DNA from: Marsupella aquatica
Taxonomy: Eukaryota > Marchantiophyta
Length of the DNA: 64,000 nucleotides
Direction: 5' to 3'
NCBI GenBank assembly: GCA_973895155.1
Contig: OZ316898.1
Location: 8,494,001 to 8,558,000 of the forward strand
In this document: positions 33,342 through 45,911 of the stretch, one piece after another
Numbering within the stretch: the first letter of the stretch is position 1
How the letters are laid out: the number at the start of each line of letters is the position of its first letter
Program-made: the position numbers and the translations under genes
The notes under the pieces: model-generated
Databases searched by the model: none
Seen by the model: the letters and a program-made list of their open reading frames with translations, nothing else
Told to the model about the DNA's origin: nothing

Positions 33342-33775
33342 TTTTATCAGCTCAATCATTTCATCTTGAAACAATTCTTCTGGGAAGCACATAGACGCAA
33401 AGGCCTCTTGTCAGCTTTAAGAGATCAAAATTCAGGACGTTCTACTTTCCCGGAGAAGAACTGATAGACAAATGTTTCCTGAGATGGGGTCAGAAGCACT
33501 CGCTACTACCAAGAAAGAACGCCTGAAGGGAGGCACTTTTATTAGCACAATCCTTTCATTTTGAAACAATGCTTCTGGGAAGCCCATCCTAGCAAAGGCG
33601 TCCTGTCAGCATTAAGAGATCAAATTCTGGAGGTTCTTCTTTCCGGGAGAGAACTAATGGACATTTCGTGAGATGCTATCAAAAGCACTTGCTACTACGA
33701 AGAAAGAAGGCCTGAAGGAAGGTACTTTTATCAGCACAATCCTTTCATTTTGAAACAATGCTTCTGGGAGACTTC
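33342..33775 (+). repeat. Tandem repeat of about 190 bp, 2.3 copies
   Basis: The unit begins ttttatcagc.caatc.tttcat and contains tgaaacaatgcttctggga and agagatcaaa. Copies start at about 33342, 33537 and 33726, the last one partial. No coding function is visible. Confidence 0.75.
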
Positions 33776-36700
33776 AAATCAAAGGCAGGCAGGTTGGTTG
33801 ACTGACTGACAGGCAGACTGTTTTTTGTGTCCCTGATTGCAGACAAAATACTCCTTCAATGCACAAAACCTATTTCGCTGGTAAGGATGTAAGGCCTATG
33901 TTGATTTGTTGAGAATCTCTCGATCTTGTCTACTTTGAAGACTTGTTTTGGATTTGTCTTTCGTTTAGTGCAATAAGTGCCCAATTTTGAACAGGTGAGA
34001 GTCTCCTACTCGCCGACAAAGCGGAAACCATAAACAGGGGCTCTGCAGATGATCTAATGACCAAACAGACTAAACAAAACAGCCATGAACATACAACATG
34101 CGTACTCCACAAGACTTAACTTCTTCAGTTGGCAAAAATTTTGAATAGTCGAAGGGGCCAGAAGGTGGTTGTATCTATTTACCCGAAGAAATTGCAGAAT
34201 ATTTGACCGACATTGCAATCTGAGTTTATTTTAGGGAGTTTATTTTAGGGTTTTCATCATGATTCTTCTAGCACTCTGGGATTAGCTGCTAGAAGAATAG
34301 TGTCCACCCTGGGATGGGCTGAACACTTGTAAATGAAAGCCAAAATGGTTTTAAAAGAAAACTCATTCATTAATTAGGAATTCAAACATAATCTAACAAA
34401 ACCTGAATGGTTCAAGAACAGAATTACCTCCACTTGACTCACAAAGTTTTTTGTCAAACCAGCCTTGCAAGAACCTTTTGCTTTGTTTCACTCCTGCCGG
34501 TGTCGAAGTTTGTGGAACAGGTCCGGAGGCCCTTGTTTCTCTGCAGAAATGCACCCAAGACAAGGAAAAATGCAAACTCTACAAGAGGGTGCCACTTCTC
34601 ACATTCGCCCGACTCCTTCTCCGCCTCTCGTCTCGCTGAATTAGCCAACTCATGCTATTTTTCTTCACGTTTGACACCCCCTCTCTATTCTCAATCCTTA
34701 ACGCTTTCCACCATCCCTCTCCGTAGTGTCTGGGCACAATGTGTGCTCCTCACTCACACGCCCCACCCAACAAGCAGCAGCAATTGGCAGCATGGATTGG
34801 TTGGCGCATCCATCCACTATCCCACTGACTGCAGCCTGCTTACTCCTGCTTTACTCCTTACTACCCTCTGCTGCTTCCTCACTGTGCAGTAAACTTACTT
34901 GAATGGATTCGCCACTCTACTCAGCCCAAGACATAAAAAACAGTCAGTCATCGAACAAAACTCGAGGGAAAATATGGTTTGAGTCGATGATACAATTCTG
35001 TGAAAAAAATTTGTTCACAAGTATTCGGTGGATTGCTTCCGCAAATGAATATAGAATCGACAATTATCGAGAGCAAGGGAATTCAGGTAGACGTCATTGC
35101 TCCTCACCTAAGACGGAGGCATTGGCTGGACCATCAGGAGGTTGAGTACTCTTGCTCCACAGCGATGAGAAGCGAGGCAACTAATGATAGAGAGACGACT
35201 TTGGATTGAACGAAAGAGAGGAGGGGAGGGAAACACCAAACCTCCTTCCCTCTTCAACCTCCTTCCCCTCTCTTTGCTTTGCTCCTGTCAATCTTGAAGC
35301 AATCTGCTTTTGAACTACTGTTAGTCTGCGGCAGATAATTTCATGCCTGAGCTATGATTGATGATAGCAAGTTTCAACAGTCACAACTCAACATTGTTCG
35401 AGCTTATCGCTGTTGCCTGGCCTTTCCTTCCTTGATTCCACGGAGCGGCCTTTGTCTATGAATTTACATCCGATGCTTCAAGTCGACAAGCTTTGAGCAC
35501 ATATTTTTGCAGTGTTGGGACATCTTCATAAGTCTAATGACTCCAATTATAGAAATTGAGCCATGGGATGCTCAGAAATTGGGCAAAACCTCTTTGGCAA
35601 CTGTTTTGTCACGGGAGACTTGTCGGGAGACTGTTAACAGGCTTGTCCTCCAGATCACGGACTTGTTCTCCAGATCTCACCACCATGAGCAAGCGCTCCT
35701 TTTGTCACCTCCATGGTGACCTGCTCAAACAATGATCAGACTCCATGGCATCAACAAGATGAAATGCTCGAGAGCAATAGCAATGTCTTTTGCGAGCCAA
35801 AAAGTAGAATTCCACAACGTAAAAGGAAGCGGTGTCCCGCATGACCTTTTCACATCAGACAAGTTTTTTGATTCATAATGAATCAAACAAAGCATAGGAA
35901 ATAGTGCAAACGCGCAGAAGGTCTAGACTTGAAACATTGTCGAAATGAACGCACTAAAATTGTCAAAAGCAAACACATCACAATAGTATTTATCTAATAG
36001 AAATTTATCACTCAACCTGAGGTACACTTGCACAGATGATTGCATTCAGCTCAAGTTTCGAAGCATGCTTCAGCATCGACCTGGATCATAGAGAATTGAA
36101 GCAACTACTTTGACTGGTTGGCAAATCAACAAATTAATAACACGTATGAGACCGTGTTCCACTAGCTACTTTGCACGACTGCGGAATGCGCAGCCAGAAC
36201 ACAATCCTCCGAACCGTCCATACGCTAGAAAACTTGAGCGTCGTCAGGCAAGACAACAATGACGATGGACAGTTTTGTTGCAATGACAACCAAAATTGAA
36301 CGCAAACAAAGTGGCGGAAAAATGAGCAGCAAAAGTTCCCTGGATTTCAACTAGCGCTTCCTTCTAAAATGTAGCACGATGACCATACCACGCTCCAACT
36401 TGCCGTCACACCAGTGCTATTGCTCTTTTGCGGTAGATATCACCGGAGATTGCATCCTATCAAAGTTCGCAGCATCGGCAGTTCTTCACCTTCTTCCTAT
36501 AATCCTCCTATGCGCTGCCCTCATACAACCCTTTGCCCTTCCATCCTTTTCTCAGCACGACCAAATGACCCTTGCGGACATCTTTCCATGTTTTCTTCCT
36601 GAATTCTAAGACCCACATGCAATGCTATTTCTAGTGATTTCTCTTCATTGAAGACACATAGTTCAAAATGATTAGACCCCGCTTCAATTACAAGCCCCCT

Positions 36701-37730
36701 CGGTAACCATGGTAACTAACTCAGGTTAACTTTTGTCTACTTTGATGATACAATCGACAGAAACACCTAGTCAACCGCGAAGCACCAGTAGCTCAACATC
36801 CGGTGTACTTGCACCTACTCGCACGCACGTCCCTCCTGAATGGCGGTAGTCTACGTTCGAAGATTGAGGCAAGGAGCTTCTCTATATCTGCGGTGCAACT
36901 TTCTTCTTCTAAAGACTTGAAAGCTCTGGGGCTCTTCATCTCATTTAACTCCGGTCTGAACTTTCCTTCTTGCACCTTCTTTCGTAATCAAAGAATGCAG
37001 AGAAGAGAGAATAAGTCCAATGATGCGTGAAGAGATCATATAGCATTAGCGATACCCTGACTGATGCCTTCAAACAAAGGGCCAATCAGTCGTGCACCAA
37101 TTGATGCTGGAGGCTCACTCTGCGATTGCAAAGCTTACGATCAGTAGTGTTGAGTACATAATTAACGCTCTTTAAGGGTGACACCCGCTCAATTTTGGTC
37201 TGTATCTCTGCGATGCATTTATTTGTAAGAGGTGCACTGGGCCATTACCAAGTCTGCACTCGAACAACAGAGTTTGCCCTTCAAACGAAGTTGGGTCGAT
37301 TACCAAGTCGGAGTGGACAACAAAAGCTCCAGGTTCACTCTTCAATGGAGGCGTACTATCCGGTGATAATGTTGATTTATCACTACATATGCACGAAACT
37401 GAACAGGATCGACGTTAATCATTCCCAGCCAGGTTCTCTAGTTCATTAGGAATGGTCCAAAAACTTATACAATGATTGTATAGGACTTGCAAAACTTGTA
37501 TCCTGACCTCGTAGGAAAGGCTCAAATGACAAAGGGAGACTCATTGGGCAATGCAACCGTAGACAGTTCGTGACTGCGGTCTCCACCCTTGTGATCAAAT
37601 CTTGAGCTTTGGGGAGGATTTAGTATATCAAAATCACATTGAGACTCCGAGTGAGACTAACTTAAATCAGGTCAATTGGTATTTACCATTTGCAACAATA
37701 TAACAGGACCACAAGATTTGGCAATCATAC
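33776..37730. other. Cargo region without recognised genes
   Basis: About 4 kb inside the giant transposon. Protein-like minus-strand frames occur at 34575-34393 (QGWFDKKLCESSGG), 34648-34454 and 36975-36793 (IEKLLASIFERRLPPFRRDV). They are short and I cannot assign them to families. Given the clear gene fragments further right, some may be pieces of captured host exons. No RNA gene or terminal repeats of another element were seen. Confidence 0.4.
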
Positions 37731-38496
37731 CTTCTATACAGCACGGGGACTATGCCTGCTCGGTACACAACAATCTGTTGGAAAGCAGGTTGTGAGTGTT
37801 AAAGTGCTGCAAAGGGTAGTTGCACCAGCCACCAGCGTTGTTGGGATGCGCGTGGTTTTGGGGGCAGAAGTTGGTTGCGGTGATCTGGATAGAACGCTGG
37901 CCGTAGAGACACCATCTCTGGGAGTTGCATTTGATCTCAAAACAAGCTCCGCAACTAAGTCCATTGTCGAAGAGAGTGGTGCTCAAAGCTGTTGTGTGCG
38001 GGGCTGTGTGAGTCCCGTAACCAGTGTGGTAGAGATTCCCATATCCACATGCTCCACCTGATTTCATTTCAATCCAAATTTACAAATTCAAGCATGTTAA
38101 GATCTTACTGAAAGCTGAGCAACCTCAGCTGGTTCTAGGCTGAAGACCGCAACTTAGAAATGACCGCTTCTTTCAATGCATCTCACAACGAGTTTCCAGG
38201 AATGAAATCTACAATTATTACTGAGAGGCTCCTACAAATACTTTAGTCCAGTCGATGTTGAATCAATGTGGTCAACCACTAGCAGCACCTTAACCTTAAT
38301 TGTAACTATAACTCACTTGCTTCTCGTAGTTTACAAAAGAAGATTTGTAAAATGCACCTTGTGTGCCTGTCGCGTCAGAGCCCCCATAGAATGTGGCATG
38401 GGCTTGTTGCAAGCCGTGTGCAGTGGTGAACATGTAACCCAGGCTCACAAGCGCCACCAAAAACAGCCTCGTTTCCCTCCCAAAACCGCACGACAT
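37731..38496 (-). pseudogene. Captured alpha-expansin fragment
   Basis: Exon 1 (38496-38358) encodes MSCGFGRETRLFLVALVSLG, a signal peptide, and then HATFYGGSDATGTQ. An intron (38357-38058) leads to exon 2 (38057-37731) with [27 protein letters not shown] and NNAGGWCN, the signature of the expansin six-stranded barrel domain. The usual HFD motif reads HFN, and a frameshift near 37790 follows. Coding similarity resumes as [18 protein letters not shown], then ends at a GTATGA donor. The C-terminal cellulose-binding-like domain is missing. Expansins loosen plant cell walls, but this copy is a broken fragment with its introns retained, so it was captured as DNA. Confidence 0.85.
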
Positions 38497-38625
38497 CCTG
38501 TGAGCCAGAGGAGGAAATTCAAACAAATTATTTTAAGCATGGTCGCTGACAGAGGCAAAATGTTCAAGCCAAACATGAAACGAACAATCCTGGGAGCTAC
38601 GCCTCTGTCTTTATAAGAAGTCAAA

Positions 38626-38815
38626 ATGTCGTATGTGAGTCTAGTCTTGGGTTTTGAGGAGCGGAAGTTTGAAGAGTCCTTTGAAGAGTCCCCCAAGATC
38701 TACCAATACATTGTCTCAGCTGAGATCACCTTCTCAACCTACTGTAGCAGCTCTCCTCGCGCAATGAAACCGGAGCGAAGAGATGCCCATCGGATCAAAA
38801 CCAAGGGAGCCTGGC
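38626..38815. other. Noncoding, upstream of the expansin fragment
   Basis: Plus-strand and minus-strand frames here have no recognisable similarity. The interval separates the expansin exon 1 from the GC-rich minisatellite. Confidence 0.35.
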
Positions 38816-39020
38816 GCCAAGGCGGCCCGGGAGGCAAGGGGGAGCCCAGCAGCGAGGCGGCCCGGGAGGCAGCCGGGAGCCCGGCAGCAAGGCGGCCAGG
38901 GAGGCAAGGGGGGAGTCCGGCGGCAAGGCGGCCCGGGAGACAACGGGGGAGCCCCTGCAACAAGGCGGCCCGGGAGGCAAGGGGGGAGCCCCAGCTGCAA
39001 GGCGACCTGAGGGGGCGGAG
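38816..39020. repeat. GC-rich minisatellite, 36-bp unit, about 5.5 copies
   Basis: The unit is of the form aaggcggcccgggaggcaa followed by ggggggagcccggcagc. GC content is far above the surroundings. Every frame on both strands is open because 36 is a multiple of three. The resulting Gly/Arg/Pro/Ala-rich frames on either strand are not taken as genes. Confidence 0.85.
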
Positions 39021-39765
39021 AGCCGGAAACCGGCCGCGGTACGCACGGGACCGGAAGCTGCCATCTTGCGAGTGCAGCCGAACAGAGGAGGTTTGCAACC
39101 AGTACACTAGCAAGTCTGATTGTAAATACGACCCTGAGTTGTGACGAAGCCCTTTTCCGCGATCGTGCCAGGCATGGAGGATTGCCCCCAAATCGAGTTC
39201 CCTTATCTTAGTGAGACCGAGCAAGGTGTCCGCCTTTGAACCACTTTTCTCAGTTGAGTGAATTGCGCAAACCCAATTCAGGTTAACCATTTTGCCTTGA
39301 ATTTTCTCAGTGACATGTCTTGCGAGTGAGGTGACCAAATTTGGTCCCCGTTTTATTACCGGCGGAAGACCTTGCTTAGGTGAGTCTCTCAGATGACATG
39401 CTCATGTTTGTATTAAATCTCATCCCATCGAGTTTCTCTGAGACCTGATATGAGTAAGCCGACCGAATTGGACCAGCTTTCCCTGGCAACTGCTGATGTT
39501 TCTGAACTTCAATTTCGACTTTCAGTCTCTCTGTGACATTCTTTTCGAGTGAATTAACACAGAATTTGACCACCTTAGCCGCAGCCAGAAGGGAAAATCT
39601 AGGACTCCCTTTCAGATTATGGAGAGGGTGTAATAGTTTATACCAACAAGGCTTTCTCCTTACTCAAACTGGAAAATTAGCTGCTTGGTTGCTGTTCTAA
39701 GCTGTCGTTCAAAGAACCTTTCCATTCGGAGCAAGAGGGGGCGATGGCTCCATCTTCTTCTTCTT
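39021..39765. other. Noncoding, downstream of the sucrose synthase fragment
   Basis: No gene recognised. Two diverged copies of a roughly 60-bp sequence (ctcagtgacatgtcttgcgagtga at about 39307 and ctctgtgacattcttttcgagtga at about 39530) suggest an old internal duplication. Confidence 0.4.
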
Positions 39766-40154
39766 CTATTCTTGCTCATGAACGTCGACATCATCGCTGG
39801 ACAGCGGAACGGTCTTCACAAGTTCTTTGTACTTGAGAATGTAAAGCATCTCGAGGTAGCGGCGCGTTTCTTGTCGCCCGAGCTTGGAGACGTACTTCTA
39901 GAAGCTATAGACGCCAGCGAGGGTCATCAACCTCTCTGCGTACATCGACTGTATATGCACTCAAGTCCGGCATCTGAAAGGATCTTCCAGTAGTTCTCTT
40001 TGCTCTGGCACCGCTTGAAGAAGTCGACCATCTTCTTGGTCGCCTCGTCGCTGCGGTAAGGATTGATGTGGAATCCTGATATCCCGTCTTCAATGATCTT
40101 TGCCGGTCCTCCGTGGCAGGTCGCAAACATTGGCAACCCGCACACCATTGCCTC
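39766..40154 (-). pseudogene. Captured C-terminal fragment of sucrose synthase
   Basis: From 40154 the minus strand encodes EAMVCGLPMFATCHGGPAKI, then EDGISGFHINPY and MVDFFKRCQ. This is the nucleotide-sugar-binding part of the GT4 glycosyltransferase domain of sucrose synthase (sucrose + UDP to UDP-glucose + fructose). A frameshift near 39945 follows. In the next frame ERLMTLAGVYSF, a TAG where Trp is expected, [17 protein letters not shown] and KELVKTVPL match the enzyme's C terminus, ending at a TAG at 39766-39768. Only about 130 of roughly 800 codons are present, with at least two lesions. Confidence 0.85.
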
Positions 40155-40404
40155 TCACAACTTTTAGATGCTTTCTTAGCAGGGGCAAAACAAAATAATA
40201 GTGTTAAGAAATCAATTCCAGATTGTGAGATTGTGTCCATTGTAGATTAGTAATACTCCAGAAAATAGTTGCTTAGTTCCAAGGCATTATTTTTTACTCA
40301 CTAGGAGAATGTTCAAAGATGAGATTTGAAGCGACTAAGAAGAGTCACGTACATAGAGTCACCTACATCATCAGCCCCAACGATTACCCAATTCTTCATT
40401 CTAA
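40155..40404. other. Noncoding between sucrose synthase fragment and dioxygenase gene
   Basis: No exon or repeat is recognised. It may contain the 3' untranslated region of the dioxygenase gene. Confidence 0.35.
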
Positions 40405-41442
40405 CTAGGTACTGATTTGTGACTTCCAAAGATTCTCTGCAAAATTAGCTTCATGACTAAAAAACACCACTCCAAATCTAGTCCCAGATGTAATGCTGGA
40501 GATTGAGTGTTGTAGAAGGGTTGATCGGAGAAATACCACGTCTCCAGGTTTCAAACCAAATTGAAAACCAAGCTGCGGAACTTGTAAATATCCACCTTCA
40601 AAATCTCCAAATGCTAGGTTTGCAACCCAGCCATCAAGAGCATCATCTTTATCTCTATGGGGACCAGCGTTGAGTTGTGTATTGATTGCCATCCCTAGAA
40701 AACAATTTCAGCTGGTTGTGTGCATCACAGATGCAGCTCCATTCCCAAAAGCATCAAAAAGTGCTTTGTATCTTTCATAGTTCTGCCAATCAATACATTC
40801 ATAAAGTGCTCCAACTGCCTGTGTAATCGGTGTAAATTTGTTTAAAAATGTTGAGACCAAATTCATCTTGTCCCCAAAACCAATAATGTGTCGAGACAAC
40901 ACCGCAGAGAAAGTTTTACGACCAATTCCATGCCAAAATGCCAAATGATGAATCCCAGAGTTAAGAGGGATGTGTTTCCCCTTAAATCTCCCATTTGTGA
41001 GCGTTGGACGATTTGGTGGGTACGCTGTCACAAGCTCTTGAAGAGCTTCTAATCCTTGGAAGGTAGGGTCATTCTTGAAAGGTCTTTGTAGGGCATTTTT
41101 CAGAAAGTAGAACAATGGCTTATCATTAGAATCCTTAATGATAATATCTTCACCATGCCACACTGGTAGATCAACAATGGAAAAGAATTGATGCTTTTGT
41201 TGAATCAAGTCTTCAACAGTGGTGTCGATTTTGTTTACCTGAAATTTTCCCAATAAAAACCTGAAAATCTTCCAAAACCTTGGATTCTGCTCCCATTCGT
41301 AAGTTGCAGATGTTTTAGGTCGTCTAGAACCTAATCCTTCACATTTCTCAAAGTCTTCATCTCGCTTCCTCTTTCCAGGTTGCCCTGAAAAATAATCCAC
41401 ATTCTTTCGATCTTCTTTTACTTCTTTCTGGTTTGATTTCAT
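40405..41442 (-). pseudogene. TET/JBP-like 2-oxoglutarate/Fe(II) dioxygenase with one in-frame TGA
   Basis: One continuous frame of about 345 codons is interrupted only by a TGA at 40708-40710. The C-terminal third holds GPHRDKDDALDGW (the HxD iron ligands, about residues 261 and 263), AFGDFEGGYLQVPQLGFQF, KPGDVVFLRSTLLQHSI (distal His, about 311) and GTRFGVVFFSHE (2-oxoglutarate-binding Arg, about 321). This order and spacing fit the TET/JBP family, which oxidises methylated pyrimidines in DNA. The N-terminal part has a basic segment (GKRKRDEDFEK) fitting nuclear location. The TGA may be a recent nonsense mutation. An intron there would be only about 38 nt and is unlikely. A close relative such as an AlkB-type 2OG dioxygenase cannot be fully excluded. 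Confidence 0.7.
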
Positions 41443-44400
41443 TTTTTTTAAATACTTGGTCCTAGTTGAGATGTACAGTTATACTCCCCTCAACTAGAAT
41501 GTTAACGCAGTTACGTACACAGGTGACCAAGTATTTAAAAAAAACTGCAAAGAGAGAATTGAGTGAAGTAAACAAAGATTTTGATTGTCCTTATGCGGAT
41601 TGGATCACGCTAATCTATTCAGAACTCTGCAAAGATAAGTGAAAAAGAAAGGCTTTGTCAAAGAACAGATCACATAGCACACAAACCAAAATCTATCGAC
41701 AATTCTGCAAATCTATGTAGATTTCTACACAGCAACTGAAAAGAAAAGTTTTCGTAAAAGAACAGATCATAGAGTCACTCCAACCAAAAGATTGTTCGTT
41801 GTCAGCCTTTACATAAAAAATGTGCATTAGCCTCTGTAGAGTAAACTTAAAAGCAAATTTTTGCAAAAGAACAGATCAAAGAGTCACGACCACCAAAAAA
41901 AATTGTCCAGATTTCTACACAAATAGTTGAAAAGGAAAGTTTTTGTAAAAGAACAGATTGAAGAGTTACTCAGACCAAAAGATTAATATTGTTCGTTGTC
42001 AGCCTTTGCATATAAAATTGCATTAAACTCTGTAAAGTGCCAGACTTTGTACAGTGTTGGACTTTGCATGAAAGAATGAATGAAAGACAAGAAACTGACA
42101 AGCTTTCTTGGGAACTGATGGTCCACTTAGGGCACAAAAGAAAACTTCTTGGAATAAGCAATATAAGTACTTTGTGAAATGGATTCTGAATTGTTTCCTT
42201 CAAGCTTTTCACTTGCAGGCTGTGTGGAATCTAGCTTCTCAATAGCCATAGCTATAGATGTCGGCCCCACTGTATTCCAAGCAACATCCTTGTTGCTTTA
42301 ATTTGATTCTCTTCCAAGTCTATTACGTCCGTAGTCCTCTCCAATCTGCTAAGCCCTTTTGAATTAGTCCTCTTTGACTTTGCTGAACCTTAGAGATGCT
42401 AAATGTTTCCAATCCCCGTAGCCATACTAGTGTCTCACATGGCCCCACTATTCTATGGTGTCTGGCCCCACTATTCTATGGTGTCTCACACTTATATTTG
42501 CCGCACACTGGTTTTTGCTCGCCATCAATAAAGGCTTCACTTTAGACACTTGAGCATTAATAAAACTAGACAGTTGAACGCTAATAAAACTAGCCTGATT
42601 ACCCGTTGAAACCCGTTATTTTACCTTAGATAAAGATGAAGGCAAAATAAAATCTTCCAAAAAAAATTAATTCTATGGTGTCTCACACTTATATTTGCTG
42701 CATCCCGCATTTTGCTCCCCTTGACTTTGTTCTTATTTAAGAGTCCAGTTGTGTCCTTATTTGGAGTTATGGTAAATTGGATGTAATTTGGATCATCCTC
42801 AACCTTCAAATGTTTTTTTTTAATCAATTTTTCAAATGCAAAAACAAATTTTAAGTTTCTGTTTTACTTAAAGATTTGCATGAGAAGCAAAAGATTTGCA
42901 TGAGAACATTGTTGAAAACCAAATCAGGGTAAAAACGTTTTTCAGCACAAATACCAACACATGAAAGTTTGATAGTTTGAAGCGCGCGCTACTCTCATTA
43001 ATTGTGGTCTGTGCTAGTCTACATTAGGCAGTTCTGTTATCTTCAGCTACACACTCAAGAACTTTGCATGTAACACCCAAATGTCTAGACCTTTATGAGG
43101 CCAGGAAAGGTGAAGTGACAGGTGCGTGTAATTTTTAAGGAGATAAATAAGAATTGCTTTTTTGAAGACAAATGTTATGCTATGGAGTAGTTTACAGGGT
43201 AAGTCTGCAATCAGTCTACAAGGGCCAGTTACCTTCCAGTTTAAAAGTTCCTTGCTAGTTTAAGGATTTGCGTATAATGTTTTCAGGTTCAGGAATTTAG
43301 TTCCAATATGCCAGTTATGGACACCTCATTTATTATATTATATTGTCGCCACATATAGGGGTTTCCAAGTACATGGGTTTGCGTCTGTTCGATTTGTCCA
43401 CTGACGTTGGAGATCACTCACCTCATTACACACCCCCGTTGGAGATCACTCACCTCATCACTCACCTCTTGAGGTCAGTTGGGGTGAGCAGCAGGTTCTT
43501 GTTATAGGCTGGTTAACTTCTGCGGTTCTGAGTGTTAGTGACCTGATGTGTAGCTCTCATCAACGATTTGCAGCATCGATTGCTCTGGTGACCTGATTTG
43601 AATGCTGTTGGCTGAGGCGAGTTGAGGCGAGGCAAGGTGAGAGAGGACAAGGAAGGAAAGCAGTGAGCATGTGTCTCAACTTTTGCCGCGGAGGTCCGCC
43701 AGGCACCATCCAGGACCAGGTTTCCGCTTTGGTTCGATTCGTTCCCTTCTCGAGGGAGTGGGAGTGGCAGAAAGGGTTGACTGCTGCTTCTCTTTGTTGG
43801 ACGGGATCCACGCCTGTGTGTCTCCCAGGTAATGCACTGCGTCTCTTATCCCTCTCTTCTCCTTGTGTCTACTCTTTCAATCTCCTCTATTCTCTACTAT
43901 ACGCCACTGCACACTAATCTCCTTCTGCTAAGGATTTGCTAGGTCAAGTTCAAGTTCCAGGCCACCTTAGATATGGGAGCTAACTGAGTCAAGCTATTGA
44001 GGTCTGCGCGTGAGCAGATCAAGAGAGTGTCTTCCATTTCTACTGGATTAGTAGTCTTGATCAACCAAGATGGCAGGCTCCCGTATTAATTCGTAGGTTG
44101 ACCATCGATCCTTATCTAACAGCAAAACTGACAAACTGTGTGCCTCCTGCGTCTAAAGCTATAGCTGCAGTGGAATTGATAGTGGCCTTGATGATATTGC
44201 CCAAACGCGCGTGTCAATGTGAGCAGACTATTCCTGCAATGCAAGTGTAATATGTCTGGCTACTGTAGAGCTCGAGTACACTATTGTAGAGCAGGTCCAT
44301 TGAAGAATTGATACTTGAATGTGTACAATCTAGAGAATGAATCAGATAAGTAATCATACTAGATTCGTTCTGCGAGTTGCCACGACATACCTCAATAAGG

Positions 44401-45911
44401 GCTCCGCATAGGACAAGTATTAAAAAACAAGTAGCTAAGTAAGCGTATAAGAAATTAAGGGAGCTTGCCTACTGACAGAATGCTTTCTCCTAAGCCTTGA
44501 ATGAGGGGGAGAGTAATTTAATTGTTATTACAAGGATTGATGGTCAGTTCCAGCCAACCGGTATGAAGTTTTGTCCTACAGCTTCAATTCAATGAACTTT
44601 GGTTCACATAGTTACATGAGATAAAAAAAACATAGGTTGCCTGATTACCAAAGACTAGCATTGCACTTCAAGCTCCCTTCCACTCAACGGAGTATATTGT
44701 CCTGCAGGTCAGCTTGTCAACAACATTGCAAGGGAGGCACCAATGTGGCATATATTGCACAGGAGGCTATCAACCGGACAACTCGTCAAAGAAGCTCTGG
44801 TCAAAATGCAAACTATCCCCAGAGTTCTTGAAGATAGGTTAAGACTTTTCCTGGTGCGTAAGTGCGACGATGTCTGCTTACGCAGAGCTAAATATCCATT
44901 TCAGTTTTTTTTTCACTTTAGCACGGTAAAGATTATGAAGAAAGCTCGGGTCCATACATCTCAGCCCCAAGCAACTGTCCGCCTGAGAACATCGACGAAT
45001 CCTTGTGGGAGCCATAAGTCTAAAACTCTAATTCCACTGAACTGATCCGCAAAGTGGAACACCGTGGATTTCTCTTTGTCACTATCTATTTGGCACCCGA
45101 TGTAGCTTCTCTGCTCATGATCGAGTTTGCATTTCAATGAGCCGCCAAGGCCCGAGTAGTTCGTAGATGATTGTACGTAGAAACGGAAGTACTTGTACTG
45201 CTAGGCGACGATAATTTACCTCCCCCATGAGAAGTTCTCCAGGAGGTGTAAGGAGAATTCAAAGATGGAGAGCAAGACAAGGGGGAAGCGGAACCCAAGC
45301 AAATGTTTGAGTCGGGGGATTGCTGGAGTGGCAAGCAAGTAATCAGGCAACTGAGCAGAGTTTAGCGACAGCTAGAAAGCAGTGGAATGACCGAACAAGA
45401 CAAAGAAGGAAAAGAAGGAAAGGGAATGAGAACGGAAGGGGCGAAAAGAAGTAGAGCTTTGATTTGTTCGGCGGAGCGGGGAGTGGCAGGCTAGCAGGTT
45501 TGAACAGATTGAAGCAAGCAGGAGCGGGGCAGAGATAGAGCGCATGATGTTTCTTTTTCAATAAACATTATGGAAGATTATGTGATCAGCAGATCCTGGA
45601 TTTTTCATCCCTTGAAACAATGAGTATCATGCTTTGAATTGCAGCCATGCAAGCGAAGACGGATGGTAGCAAACAAACTTTAACAAGGAAGCATAGAGAA
45701 GGCAAGGAAAGGATAGGACAGAAGTGAGTGTCGTCGGTGGTCTCACAATGTCGCATGGTAGACTGAACGATATCTTCATTGCTCTCACCATTTCAGTTTG
45801 CTTTTGCGCGCGGCTCAAAGCATGGCCAAGGATGCTAGGGGTTATCGCTATTGTGGACCATTATTTATCGTAACACAGTTGTACTAAACTTTTGTGGCAT
45901 TTGGTGTGCAG
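41443..45911. other. Cargo region without recognised genes
   Basis: About 4.5 kb. At 41640-42010 a 100-115 bp sequence (taaaagaacagatc, gagtcac, ccaaaagattgttcgttg) is repeated about three times. At 42440-42485 a 23-bp unit (ggccccactattctatggtgtct) is repeated. At about 43400-43465 gttggagatcactcacctcat occurs twice. Protein-like plus-strand pieces near 44085-44220 (RRLTIDPYLTAKLTNCVPPA) and 44770-44880 may be captured exons, but I cannot name them. Confidence 0.4.

Noticed and set aside
38739-39338. 199-residue minus-strand protein and 172-residue plus-strand protein
   Set aside because: Both arise from the 36-bp GC-rich minisatellite, which is open in every frame; neither has a start context or domain.
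40690-40730. A 36-38 nt intron removing the TGA of the dioxygenase gene
   Set aside because: Too short for a plant intron. The frame is the same on both sides, so a nonsense change is the simpler reading.
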